DNA of 64,000 nucleotides from NCBI RefSeq assembly GCF_904846185.1, contig NZ_CAJGZQ010000003.1, positions 1-64,000 of the forward strand, given 5' to 3'. Under the pieces are notes generated by a model. It was not told the DNA's origin and ran no database searches. It worked only from the letters and a program-made list of their open reading frames with translations. Each line of letters begins with the position of its first letter. Positions within the stretch are counted from its first letter, which is position 1. The position numbers were made by a program, and so were the translations under genes. The DNA is from Psychrobacter immobilis (GTDB lineage: Bacteria; Pseudomonadota; Gammaproteobacteria; Pseudomonadales; Moraxellaceae). This document shows positions 1-7,634 of this stretch, piece after piece.

Positions 1-62
1 CTCATGTCTTTGTTTTGGACACTTTTGATCACTTGCGCTCGAAAGTCTGCTGAATAGGTCAT
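1..62 (-). CDS. transposase, N-terminal fragment (window edge)
   Basis: Reading the minus strand from an ATG at 62-60 gives 20 open codons that run off the left edge: MTYSADFRAQVIKSVQNKDM. This opening (short polar start, then a 'YS-DFR-.-VI' helix) is typical of the helix-turn-helix N-terminus of small transposases, most like the IS630 group. Only the first residues are visible, so family and intactness cannot be settled. The DNA between this start and about 200 should hold the 5' end of the element and one terminal inverted repeat, but I could not fix its border without the other end. Confidence 0.55.
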   Translation of the reverse strand, partial: MTYSADFRAQVIKSVQNKDM

Positions 63-162
63 GTATTCTTCTGCCGTGTCGCTTATTTTAAAAGTATTGT
101 ATCTTATTTATAAAAGACTGACTATATCAAAATGAGCCTAAAAGGGAATTAGACAGAACAAA

Positions 163-182
163 CATAGTCAATTTTGACTATG
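163..182. repeat. 20-bp palindrome near the IS edge
   Basis: Arms catagtcaa and ttgactatg are perfect inverted repeats separated by 2 bases. The half-sequence tgactat also occurs at about 118-124. The palindrome lies between the transposase start and the first zinc-ribbon gene. It could be an operator, or sequence close to the end of the insertion element. No U-tract follows, so it is not an obvious terminator. Confidence 0.5.
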
Positions 183-219
183 AGAATAAGCCATCTGTTA
201 GCTAAATACAGGAATAAAT

Positions 220-588
220 ATGGCAATTATTAATTGTCCTGAATGCACACATAAAATTAGCGACCAAAGCGTGTCTTGTACTAATTGTGGATTCCCAACT
301 TCTAAAATGAATTTTTTAATTAAATGTCCTGAATGCTCTGAGTCGATTAGTAATCAAAGTGCCTCTTGTAATAATTGCGGCTTTCCTATTGCTAAACCTG
401 CACCGTTCAAAAATATTCAACCTTCATCTGAGGAACTTAAAGAGCTTAAACTTCTTAAGGAGCTCAAAGAAGTTGGGGAACCTGACGATTACGGATTTTT
501 CAATCATACAAATATGTTTATCATTAGCTGCATTATCATTTACTTTCTAGCTAAAGAAGAGATTCACTATATTTTACAAAGTTTTTAG
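220..588 (+). CDS. double zinc-ribbon membrane protein, copy 1
   Basis: A 122-residue protein with two treble Cys-x2-Cys ribbons: Cys6/Cys9 with Cys20/Cys23, then Cys36/Cys39 with Cys50/Cys53, each ending in CxxCGFP. A charged Lys/Glu-rich stretch follows (about 68-87), then one hydrophobic segment (about 97-112). The first 60 residues are nearly identical to those of the next gene, so the pair arose by duplication, but this copy lacks the TM2 domain that ends the neighbour. Such ribbons usually bind zinc and mediate protein contacts; the specific role is unknown. An aggaat motif precedes the ATG. The region is visibly more AT-rich than the rest of the window and adjoins an IS edge, consistent with acquired DNA. 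Confidence 0.75.
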   Translation: MAIINCPECTHKISDQSVSCTNCGFPTSKMNFLIKCPECSESISNQSASCNNCGFPIAKPAPFKNIQPSSEELKELKLLKELKEVGEPDDYGFFNHTNMFIISCIIIYFLAKEEIHYILQSF

Positions 589-674
589 GTCTATTCTCAA
601 ATTGAAGAAAACACAGCATAAGTAACAATTGATATTAAAACTATAACTAAAAAATTGTAAGAAGCGGAAAATAT

Positions 675-1127
675 ATGGCCATTATTGATTGTCCTGAATG
701 CACACACAAAATTAGCGACCAAAGCGTCTCTTGTACTAACTGTGGGCTCCCAACTTCTAAAATGAAGTTTTTAATTAAATGCCCTGAATGCTCTGAGTCT
801 ATTAGTAATCAAAGCGCTTCTTGTACTAATTGTGGCTTTCCTATTGCTAAACCTGTACCGTTTAAAACTGTCCCACCTCCTTTGCCGACTCAAAATTCTA
901 CTACTATCGTACGACTAAACAGTAGTAGAAAAAGTAAAGGTGTTGCAATATTGTTAGCTTTATTCTTAGGAGGTTTTGGGATACATAAATTTTATTTAAA
1001 TCAGGTCTTTTGGGGTATCTTATATCTATTGTTCTGTTGGACATTTATACCAGCAGTAATTTCTCTTTTCGAAGTAATCATACTATTATTTATGAATGAG
1101 TCTGAGTTCAATAGACGTTTTGGTTAG
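675..1127 (+). CDS. double zinc-ribbon TM2-domain protein, copy 2
   Basis: A 150-residue paralogue of the preceding gene with the same two four-cysteine ribbons (Cys6/9/20/23 and 36/39/50/53). Here the C-terminal half is a TM2 domain: a basic SRKSKG entry, a first hydrophobic helix containing the GGFGIHKFYL signature, and a second helix, ending in a short cytoplasmic tail. TM2 proteins are small two-helix membrane proteins common in bacteria, often with N-terminal zinc ribbons; their function is not established. The gap to copy 1 is 86 bp with no clear terminator, so co-transcription is plausible. A bidirectional terminator follows at 1213-1246. Confidence 0.85.
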   Translation: MAIIDCPECTHKISDQSVSCTNCGLPTSKMKFLIKCPECSESISNQSASCTNCGFPIAKPVPFKTVPPPLPTQNSTTIVRLNSSRKSKGVAILLALFLGGFGIHKFYLNQVFWGILYLLFCWTFIPAVISLFEVIILLFMNESEFNRRFG

Positions 1128-1212
1128 CCAGCGTATGCTAGCTGGATGTACAACACCCAATATCCAGACGTCAGATAAAGTCCAAACCAACCACTTTTCG
1201 ATATTTCTTCGC

Positions 1213-1246
1213 AAAAAAAAGGCAAGTCGTTTGACTTACCTTTTTT
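1213..1246. terminator. bidirectional terminator between TM2 gene and M48 protease
   Basis: A-tract, arms ggcaagtc/gacttacc (one mismatch) with a 4-base loop, then six T. It reads as a terminator on both strands and sits between two convergent genes. Confidence 0.8.
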
Positions 1247-1280
1247 GTTAGTATTTACTGATTTGATAGCATTTACTGAA

Positions 1281-2135
1281 TTATTTACGTTTAATGGTTC
1301 TAGTCGTTACTCCAGTCGTTGCCCCACTAGTTGCGTTAGCAGGTGCTTTAGCCGCCGCTTGATAAACTGGCGTAACCTCAGGTAACAGTGCCTGAATTTT
1401 AGCGATACGCTGCCCAGAGTTTGGATGCGTAGACATTAAAGTAGCTATGGTGTTGCTACGACCATTGGCAGCCTCCATTTTTTGCCATACTGCAACGGCA
1501 GCTTCTGGATTGTAGCCTGCCTGCGCCATCAAGCGTAGACCACCCGCATCGGCTTGTGACTCCTGACTACGAGAAAATGGCTTATCAAGTCCGTAGTCAC
1601 TAATCAAACCCAACGCATCATCACTTAACCCTGTTCTTGACTGTAGTTCGGCACCACCTAACTGCAGCGCTAAGCCTGTCAGAATTTTTTGCCCAGCATC
1701 TTTTTTACTGTGCTCAGATAGCGCATGGGTCATTTCGTGTCCCATGATCGCAGCGATCTCTGCATCTGTTAACTGTAATTTTTCTACAATACCGGTATAA
1801 AAAGCCATCTTACCACCCGGCATTGCCCAAGCGTTTAATTCAGGTGAACGTATAACCGTGACCTGCCAATCAAAAGGAACGCCTGTTGTATTAGCGCGAA
1901 CGGCGTAGGGCTTCATACGATTAAAGACGTTTTTAACTCGAATGGCGGTAGCAGAAGTATTATCTATCGCGCCTTGACTACTGGCTTTAGAGACTACTTG
2001 AGAGTAACTTTTAGCCGCATCGGTATTTAATGTAGCCGTATCGTATCCCGCCATATCGGCGACCGTAGTACACCCTGCTAAAGTAGTAATAGTAGTCAGC
2101 AATAGCGCATTTTTTATGTTATTAAAAGTGGTCAT
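1281..2135 (-). CDS. M48-family metalloprotease lipoprotein
   Basis: A 284-residue secreted zinc protease. A lipoprotein signal ends at LAGC (Cys22). The M48 active site HEMTH is at residues 133-137, and the third zinc ligand is Glu192 in ESQAD, as in LoiP/YggG and BepA-type periplasmic proteases. An NAWAMPGGK motif (101-109) typical of the family precedes the active site. It should act on misfolded outer-membrane or periplasmic proteins. The C-terminus is Ala/Thr-rich and probably unstructured. A cagga motif lies upstream of the ATG. It stands alone, ending at a shared terminator. Confidence 0.9.
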   Translation of the reverse strand: MTTFNNIKNALLLTTITTLAGCTTVADMAGYDTATLNTDAAKSYSQVVSKASSQGAIDNTSATAIRVKNVFNRMKPYAVRANTTGVPFDWQVTVIRSPELNAWAMPGGKMAFYTGIVEKLQLTDAEIAAIMGHEMTHALSEHSKKDAGQKILTGLALQLGGAELQSRTGLSDDALGLISDYGLDKPFSRSQESQADAGGLRLMAQAGYNPEAAVAVWQKMEAANGRSNTIATLMSTHPNSGQRIAKIQALLPEVTPVYQAAAKAPANATSGATTGVTTRTIKRK

Positions 2136-2657
2136 TAGACGTCCTGATTGAGAGATGCAATTGAGTTAAACAACTGAGCTAAAGGCAATGAATTGATAGA
2201 CTTAACATTCCACGATCGAAATTCATGTCTTGCCACACATTAATTGAGAGCACATATGATTGATAAAGTAACTAAAATTCAATCAATATGTAATTATAAT
2301 GTAAGTAATGTGTCTAAATTATCGAGAAAGAGATTATCACTATAGAAAACAAAAGTCTATTAATTTTGTAATCTATTATTTGTTTGATATCACAAGCCCT
2401 AGCGAACCTCCATTTGAATCCTACAACTTTATTCTTTTAATTAGAGTTACCGCTCGGAGAGCATCCTGCAATAGATCCCACTAAATAAACGCTTGTATCA
2501 CATTGATCACCCGCGCATCTACCGTACGTTCTATTTTCTCTTTGCCAAAAAAGTTTATAATTTATCGTAGCATCAAACATAATGTCCGATAATGTCTGCG
2601 CGTCAGCACCCAGACCCTTTATAATAGCGTATCCATACCAACCTGCGTATCTCACCC
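2136..2657. other. intergenic region, divergent promoters
   Basis: About 520 bp between the minus-strand protease gene and the plus-strand exporter gene. The half next to the protease is AT-rich and probably holds both promoters. A 72-codon minus-strand ORF (GTG start at 2655) was considered and not accepted. No strong hairpin was found. Confidence 0.6.
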
Positions 2658-3446
2658 ATGACCTCTATCAGCTACGTAAAGCAGCAGCGCATTACTCGAT
2701 TATGCGTGCGCTGCGGATTACTCCTTATGCAGTATGGCGCTGAGTCTGCCGTAGTCGTGGACTTATCTAAACGTTTAGGGCTTGCTTTGGGGATGAACAG
2801 CGTCGAATGTTCGTTGAACTTTAACGCCATCACCCTGACGACTATCTGTGACGAGCGCTGTATCACCACCACCAGAGACACGATTAATCAAAGCATCAAT
2901 GTCAATTTATTGGTACAAATCCAGCAAATTATCAATAAAACTGAAGCCACCGTAGACAGTATCGATTTGATTGACCGCACGACCCTTGCCTTTGATGAGT
3001 TGGATAAGACCGTATACCCAACGTGGCTGGTGGGCATATTTGTTGGTGCGTCTTGCGCAGCGTTTGCGTATCTGAATGGTGGCAGTTGGTCGATTACCGC
3101 CGTGACATTTATTGCGGGTATGGTAGCGATGTTCACCCGTATTTATCTGTCCAAGCATCACTTTAATCCTTTTATCACCGTCATTGTGACCGCTTTTATT
3201 GCTTCTTTAATTGGAGCGACGACCTACTATTTTGATATTGGTAATAATGCCGATATTGCAGTTGCCTCTAGCGTGTTGCTACTGGTGCCCAGCTTTCCTT
3301 TGATCAATTCTTTCTCAGATATCTTAAAAGGCTATGTAAATATTGGCGTTGGGCGTGCGGTGTTTACCTATATGCTCACCCTATCCGCGTGCGTTGGTAT
3401 CGTGATGGCGCTGGTTTTACTACGCATACAGCATTGGGGGTTTTGA
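2658..3446 (+). CDS. ThrE/YjjP-type exporter, large subunit
   Basis: A 262-residue protein of the ThrE/DUF1212 family. The N-terminal cytoplasmic part (about 1-120) carries the family start with RLCVRCGLLLMQYGAE. The C-terminal half has about five hydrophobic helices beginning at PTWLVGIFVGA. In Corynebacterium a single ThrE protein exports threonine and serine; many Proteobacteria split it into a YjjP-like and a YjjB-like protein, and E. coli YjjPB has been linked to succinate export. The partner follows after a 1-base gap, so the two are certainly co-translated. The substrate here cannot be told from sequence. Confidence 0.85.
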   Translation: MTSISYVKQQRITRLCVRCGLLLMQYGAESAVVVDLSKRLGLALGMNSVECSLNFNAITLTTICDERCITTTRDTINQSINVNLLVQIQQIINKTEATVDSIDLIDRTTLAFDELDKTVYPTWLVGIFVGASCAAFAYLNGGSWSITAVTFIAGMVAMFTRIYLSKHHFNPFITVIVTAFIASLIGATTYYFDIGNNADIAVASSVLLLVPSFPLINSFSDILKGYVNIGVGRAVFTYMLTLSACVGIVMALVLLRIQHWGF

Positions 3447-3447
3447 G

Positions 3448-3900
3448 ATGTGGTTCATTGAAACTGTGATGCTTTCATGTATTATTACCCTTGGTTGGAC
3501 GCTCATGTTCAGCGTACCCAAACGCTATATTTTGCCTTGTTTGCTGATGACTGCTTTTGGCTTCGGATTAAAGACTGCTCTCGTTTATCAGCATGTACAT
3601 CTCGTGGTTGCCAGCTTTTTTGGGGCGATGCTTGCTAGCTTTTTGGGTGTCTACTTTTCTAAAAAGTATACCCTACCGCCCAAAGCACTTATCTCGCCTA
3701 GTGTCATTTGTATGATGCCTGGTATCGCCGCTTATAAGGCGATGGTTAGTATGGTACAGATTGGTTATTTTGGCTTTTCAGACGAGTTATTTAGCCAAAT
3801 GATGGTGTACTTGTTCGAAGCTTTATTTGTCACCTCAGGATTGGTGCTTGGCTTATCTATTCCGGGACTGTTATTTTATAGACGACGTGCCATTGTTTAA
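3448..3900 (+). CDS. ThrE/YjjB-type exporter, small subunit
   Basis: A 150-residue, almost wholly hydrophobic protein (about four to five helices) matching the YjjB/DUF3815 half of ThrE exporters. The family-typical segment SPSVICMMPGIAAYKAM lies near residue 90. It starts one base after the stop of the YjjP-like gene, so it is part of a two-gene operon. The two proteins are expected to form one transport complex in the inner membrane. About 230 bp of featureless sequence follow before gor. Confidence 0.85.
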   Translation: MWFIETVMLSCIITLGWTLMFSVPKRYILPCLLMTAFGFGLKTALVYQHVHLVVASFFGAMLASFLGVYFSKKYTLPPKALISPSVICMMPGIAAYKAMVSMVQIGYFGFSDELFSQMMVYLFEALFVTSGLVLGLSIPGLLFYRRRAIV

Positions 3901-4131
3901 GTAAGTTTAGATGAGTCCAGTTGGGTTTAGATAGGATGATTAGATGTCAGGCTATTTTTGCCTAAATGCTTTTATATTCTGATGCTAGCTGGCATATCCT
4001 TATAAGCAAAACCTTGTAAGATTAATAATGATACCCATCACAATAGAGTTCAAAACAACAGAATTAAAAAATAATAGACGGCAAAATTGCACCAATACGC
4101 ATCAATACTTCCTGAATAAAGAGACTTAACC

Positions 4132-5487
4132 ATGACAAAACATTATGACTATATCGCCATTGGCGGCGGTAGCGGTGGCATTGCTTCCATCAACCGTGCG
4201 GCGAGCTATGGCAAAAAATGCGCCATTATCGAAGCCAACCAGTTGGGCGGCACTTGTGTGAATTTGGGCTGTGTACCTAAGAAAGTGATGTGGTACGGCG
4301 CGCAAATTGCCGAGGCTATTCATAAATATGCACCAGACTATGGCTTTGATGTGGATGTTAAAGGTTTTGACTTTCAAAAACTGGTGCAGAGCCGTCAACA
4401 ATATATCGAAAATATTCATCGCTCTTATGACAATAACTTGGCCAAAAATGGCGTAGAAGTGATCAAAGGCTTTGCCAAATTTGTCGATACCAATACGGTA
4501 GAAGTAAATGGTGAGCTGATTACCGCTGACCATATTTTGATTGCCACCGGCGGTCACCCGATTCAGCCAGATATCAAGGGCGCAGAATACGGTATCGATT
4601 CTGACGGCTTTTTTGCGTTGAATCATTTGCCAAAACGCGTGGCAATTGTGGGAGCTGGATATATCGCTGTTGAAATCGCAGGCGTGTTGAACAGTTTGGG
4701 CGCTGAGGTGCATTTATATGTACGCCAGCACTCGCCGCTGCGCTCATTTGACCACAGTGTAGTAGAGGCGTTGCTAATAGAGATGGAGCAAGACGGTATT
4801 CAATTGCATACCAATACTACGCTCACGGAAGTCAATAAAAACGAAGATGGCAGTCTGACTTTGTGTACCGAAAATGGCAGCTTAGACACGACAGATTGTT
4901 TGATTTGGGCGATTGGTCGTGCGCCATCGACAGACAATATCAACCTGCAAGTGACGGGTGTAGAAACGAACGAAATTGGCAAAATCAAAGTCGATAAGTT
5001 CCAAAATACCAATGTTAAGAACATCTATGCGGTCGGCGATATTATCGAAAACAGTGTGGATTTAACACCCGTGGCGATTGCAGCAGGTCGTCGTCTTTCA
5101 GAGCGCTTGTTTAACAACAAGCCTAATGAGCATTTGGACTATACGTTGATACCGACGGTTATCTTTACCCATCCTGCTATTGGTACGATTGGCTTGTCTG
5201 AAATCGACGCGGTTGAGCGCTATGGCAAAGAAAATATCAAATGTTATAAATCGACCTTTACCTCGATGTATAGCGCGGTGACCCAGCATCGTCAGAAGTG
5301 TATGATGAAGATGGTATGCTTAGGCGATGAGGAAAAAGTTATTGGTCTACACGGTCTTGGCTTTGGTGTCGATGAGATGATTCAGGGCTTTGCCGTCGCG
5401 ATCAAAATGGGCGCGACTAAAGCGGACTTTGACAATACAGTTGCCATTCATCCAACTGGCTCAGAAGAGTTTGTGACAATGCGCTAG
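4132..5487 (+). CDS. gor: glutathione-disulfide reductase
   Basis: A 451-residue flavoprotein that reduces GSSG to GSH with NADPH in the cytoplasm. Seen: the FAD-binding GGGSGG at 11-16; the redox-active pair Cys42 and Cys47 in [13 protein letters not shown]; the NADPH-binding [11 protein letters not shown] near residue 175; the second FAD motif YAVGD; and the C-terminal dimerisation/active site HPTGSEE (His440, Glu445). Length and order match bacterial Gor of the single-domain-core type. An aaagag motif lies just upstream. It is monocistronic and closed by a strong terminator at 5516-5547. Confidence 0.95.
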   Translation: MTKHYDYIAIGGGSGGIASINRAASYGKKCAIIEANQLGGTCVNLGCVPKKVMWYGAQIAEAIHKYAPDYGFDVDVKGFDFQKLVQSRQQYIENIHRSYDNNLAKNGVEVIKGFAKFVDTNTVEVNGELITADHILIATGGHPIQPDIKGAEYGIDSDGFFALNHLPKRVAIVGAGYIAVEIAGVLNSLGAEVHLYVRQHSPLRSFDHSVVEALLIEMEQDGIQLHTNTTLTEVNKNEDGSLTLCTENGSLDTTDCLIWAIGRAPSTDNINLQVTGVETNEIGKIKVDKFQNTNVKNIYAVGDIIENSVDLTPVAIAAGRRLSERLFNNKPNEHLDYTLIPTVIFTHPAIGTIGLSEIDAVERYGKENIKCYKSTFTSMYSAVTQHRQKCMMKMVCLGDEEKVIGLHGLGFGVDEMIQGFAVAIKMGATKADFDNTVAIHPTGSEEFVTMR

Positions 5488-5515
5488 TTTGATAGAAAGA
5501 CTGGGCTAAATTAGT

Positions 5516-5547
5516 AGAAAGGCTACCCTTAATGAGGTAGCCTTTCT
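5516..5547. terminator. bidirectional terminator, gor / lipoprotein
   Basis: Perfect 12-bp arms agaaaggctacc and ggtagcctttct with an 8-base loop. It lies between convergent genes and can serve both. Confidence 0.85.
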
Positions 5548-5566
5548 TTATAGATAATGACTTGCA

Positions 5567-6028
5567 CTACTTGCTACAAGTCCCTTTTATGCCGAGTTTG
5601 AGGTCAGCGATTGCTTCCCTGCCTTCACTTTCAGGTACCAGTTTAACACCCGCACCACCGACAATTAAACCTGGCTTAATATATTGTTTTACAAAGTAGT
5701 TATTACCCGCTGTAGTCTCAATCATTAAATCGTTAGGAGAAAATTCAGATTCGGTAGAAACTTTGTGCGGCATATTTCCTAGTACTTCATGATAGAAAAA
5801 AGTGCCTCGTGCAGTTTCACCAATACATTCATCATCTACCCACACATCTTTCTTTAGAGCTCCACCCACCACACTATTGCTACGATAAATATATAGACCA
5901 GCATTGTTGGCACTAGGTGCTTTCACTTGCTTGAGTACGCTAGATACTTCGATATTTTCAGTGGGTACAGAAGCACAACCGGCAAATAGTATTGATGTAA
6001 TCGTTAGAAAAGCGATTTTTTTTAGCAT
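5567..6028 (-). CDS. DUF2846-type lipoprotein
   Basis: A 153-residue protein with a lipoprotein signal ending LFAGC (Cys18). The mature part carries the DUF2846 pattern: GLYIYRSNS, a 'DDECIGE..RGTFFYHEV' strand pair, and a C-terminal YFVKQYIKPG segment. The family is widespread and of unknown function, presumably at the inner face of the outer membrane. An agagaa motif precedes the ATG. It faces gor across a shared terminator. Function cannot be assigned further. Confidence 0.8.
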   Translation of the reverse strand: MLKKIAFLTITSILFAGCASVPTENIEVSSVLKQVKAPSANNAGLYIYRSNSVVGGALKKDVWVDDECIGETARGTFFYHEVLGNMPHKVSTESEFSPNDLMIETTAGNNYFVKQYIKPGLIVGGAGVKLVPESEGREAIADLKLGIKGTCSK

Positions 6029-6112
6029 TTTATTTCTCTAAGAATAAAGTAAATGTGACTTGAAATTTCTGATAATTTTGTTATGAGTAACTTTAAAAAA
6101 CATAGCTCTGCT

Positions 6113-6481
6113 TTAATTACCTAATACCCATTCATCGTTCACTTGATAAACCTTGAAATTGGTCTTGTTAGTGCGGCTCTCCCCCGCGATTGTCTGAGTG
6201 ATATCAGCGGTGCACATATAAGTATTGTCGCCCTCGACAGTGTCACAGTTGATATTTTCGACGCGTTCAAGCTTTGGCATCATACCCTCCATCATGCCGC
6301 TCATCGCCTTTGCCATCTCATCATTGCCTGCGTTCGCCATCGCATCGTCCATCATACTATTGGCTTGCTCGTATTGTGCCTCGATTAACGCTTCAACTGT
6401 GCTTTCAGAAGGTGCATTAGAGCATGCGACAAATAGCGGTGTTAGTAATGCTATGACTGCCAATTTTTTCAGATTAGTCAT
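6113..6481 (-). CDS. small lipoprotein, DUF4878-like
   Basis: A 122-residue protein with a lipoprotein signal ending FVACS (Cys20). It has a Met-rich helix in the middle (AMSGMMEGMMPK, about 58-69), then a short domain with two cysteines (about 79 and 89) and a C-terminal DEWVLGN. The last part resembles the small NTF2-like fold of DUF4878-type lipoproteins ('..VY.VN.EW...'). Function unknown. It is followed 84 bp downstream by another lipoprotein gene on the same strand, so the two could share a transcript. No terminator was seen between them. Confidence 0.75.
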   Translation of the reverse strand: MTNLKKLAVIALLTPLFVACSNAPSESTVEALIEAQYEQANSMMDDAMANAGNDEMAKAMSGMMEGMMPKLERVENINCDTVEGDNTYMCTADITQTIAGESRTNKTNFKVYQVNDEWVLGN

Positions 6482-6683
6482 CTCAATCTCAATGTATCTA
6501 TAATGTTACTTCACTATACAGAATTACTTCTAAATACCCAACTTAATTTTAGAATACAAGTTTATATTTATGATGAATAGCTTTAATAATCTAATGAGAT
6601 GAAGGAATTAACGTGCGGGGCATACTGACAGTACATTCACGATACTGCTATGATGTGGTATTCAAAACCGTTGCGAGATAACT

Positions 6684-6890
6684 GTGTGGCAGGTGTACTT
6701 TTTTATATTACCGATTGGTCTGGGAATTATGACCTTGGCAGCAAGTTTGTTATTTTTGTTTGCTTATCTGATGTCTGATGACAATGCCACGCGCTTGCCC
6801 GCTTTTAACTGGTTCAAGCGCTTAATCATCGTGGCATTTATATTACTAAGTGTTGGGCTATTTATGACCTTTGGTCATTTTTGGGGTTAA
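6684..6890 (+). CDS. small two-helix membrane protein
   Basis: A 68-residue ORF starting at GTG. It has two long hydrophobic segments (about 4-29 and 46-66) joined by a polar loop MSDDNATRLPAFNWFKR. This helix-loop-helix arrangement and basic loop look like a real inner-membrane protein rather than a chance ORF, but the ribosome site is weak. Function unknown. It stands alone between a minus-strand lipoprotein and a minus-strand acetyltransferase. Confidence 0.5.
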   Translation: MWQVYFFILPIGLGIMTLAASLLFLFAYLMSDDNATRLPAFNWFKRLIIVAFILLSVGLFMTFGHFWG

Positions 6891-6920
6891 TAAAATCAGC
6901 CTTTAAACATTCAATATTCT

Positions 6921-7544
6921 TTAATGAACCATTTTTTCTAACTCCAATAATTCTAAATCTTCACGCTTTGGCTCACCATTATTGCCGTCATTTGGAAATG
7001 GCATTTTATTACCATTTAGCTCATAACCTCGGCGCTGATAGTAAGCCAACAGCTCAGGACGATGACTCAAGATAGACATGGTCAAACGTGCAGTTTTTCT
7101 ATCTGCTGCTTGCTCATCTGATTGTAGATGACGAGTAGCAAAGGTTTCTGCCGCTTGCAAAATCACATTGCCAACGCCATGCCCCTGCAGCTCTGGATCT
7201 ACCGCAAACATACCGATGTAGGCTTTGTTATTTGAGTCAGCATCGGTTTTGATATCGACAGCGATACAACCGAGTATCTCACCCGTTTCCTCTCCATCAC
7301 GGTCGCCCGTTGTCGTTTTTGGATAGACAAAGTAATAGTGATTAGGGTCATTAATCACGGCAGCGAGCTCGGCTGACGTGGTTCGAATACCACCAATTAA
7401 ATCCGCCTCATTGGTCCAGCCTGATGTCTCGCGATAACAGCGATTTAATAATTGCTCAAGTGCACTAATATCATCGGCTTGCGCTTGTCGCAAAAACACG
7501 GACTCTCTCTCCAAGTTATTTTCATCTAGATGTTTTTTATTCAT
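6921..7544 (-). CDS. GNAT-family N-acetyltransferase
   Basis: A 207-residue protein with a GNAT fold. The N-terminal strand VFLRQAQADDISALEQLL is followed by the acetyl-CoA loop in IGMFAVDPELQGHGVGNVIL (QxxGxG, about 124-143) and the C-terminal LAYYQRRGYE motif. The family acetylates amines on small molecules or proteins; the substrate is not predictable. It lies 90 bp downstream of the Rieske reductase gene, but a terminator at 7574-7603 separates them. Confidence 0.85.
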   Translation of the reverse strand: MNKKHLDENNLERESVFLRQAQADDISALEQLLNRCYRETSGWTNEADLIGGIRTTSAELAAVINDPNHYYFVYPKTTTGDRDGEETGEILGCIAVDIKTDADSNNKAYIGMFAVDPELQGHGVGNVILQAAETFATRHLQSDEQAADRKTARLTMSILSHRPELLAYYQRRGYELNGNKMPFPNDGNNGEPKREDLELLELEKMVH

Positions 7545-7573
7545 ATTATAATTTTTCCTTTCCTTGTTTGTAT

Positions 7574-7603
7574 TAAAAAAACTGACCCAAATCGATAGGT
7601 CAG
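7574..7603 (-). terminator. terminator of the Rieske reductase gene
   Basis: On the minus strand, ctgacc / ggtcag arms with a 10-base loop are followed by seven T. It lies 32-61 bp past the stop of the reductase gene. Confidence 0.7.
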
Positions 7604-7634
7604 CCTTAATAGTAATATGTATCCATCTTGAGTA

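Noticed and set aside
2437..2655. 72-codon minus-strand ORF with GTG start
   Set aside because: Begins two bases from the divergent exporter start, has no ribosome site or family match.
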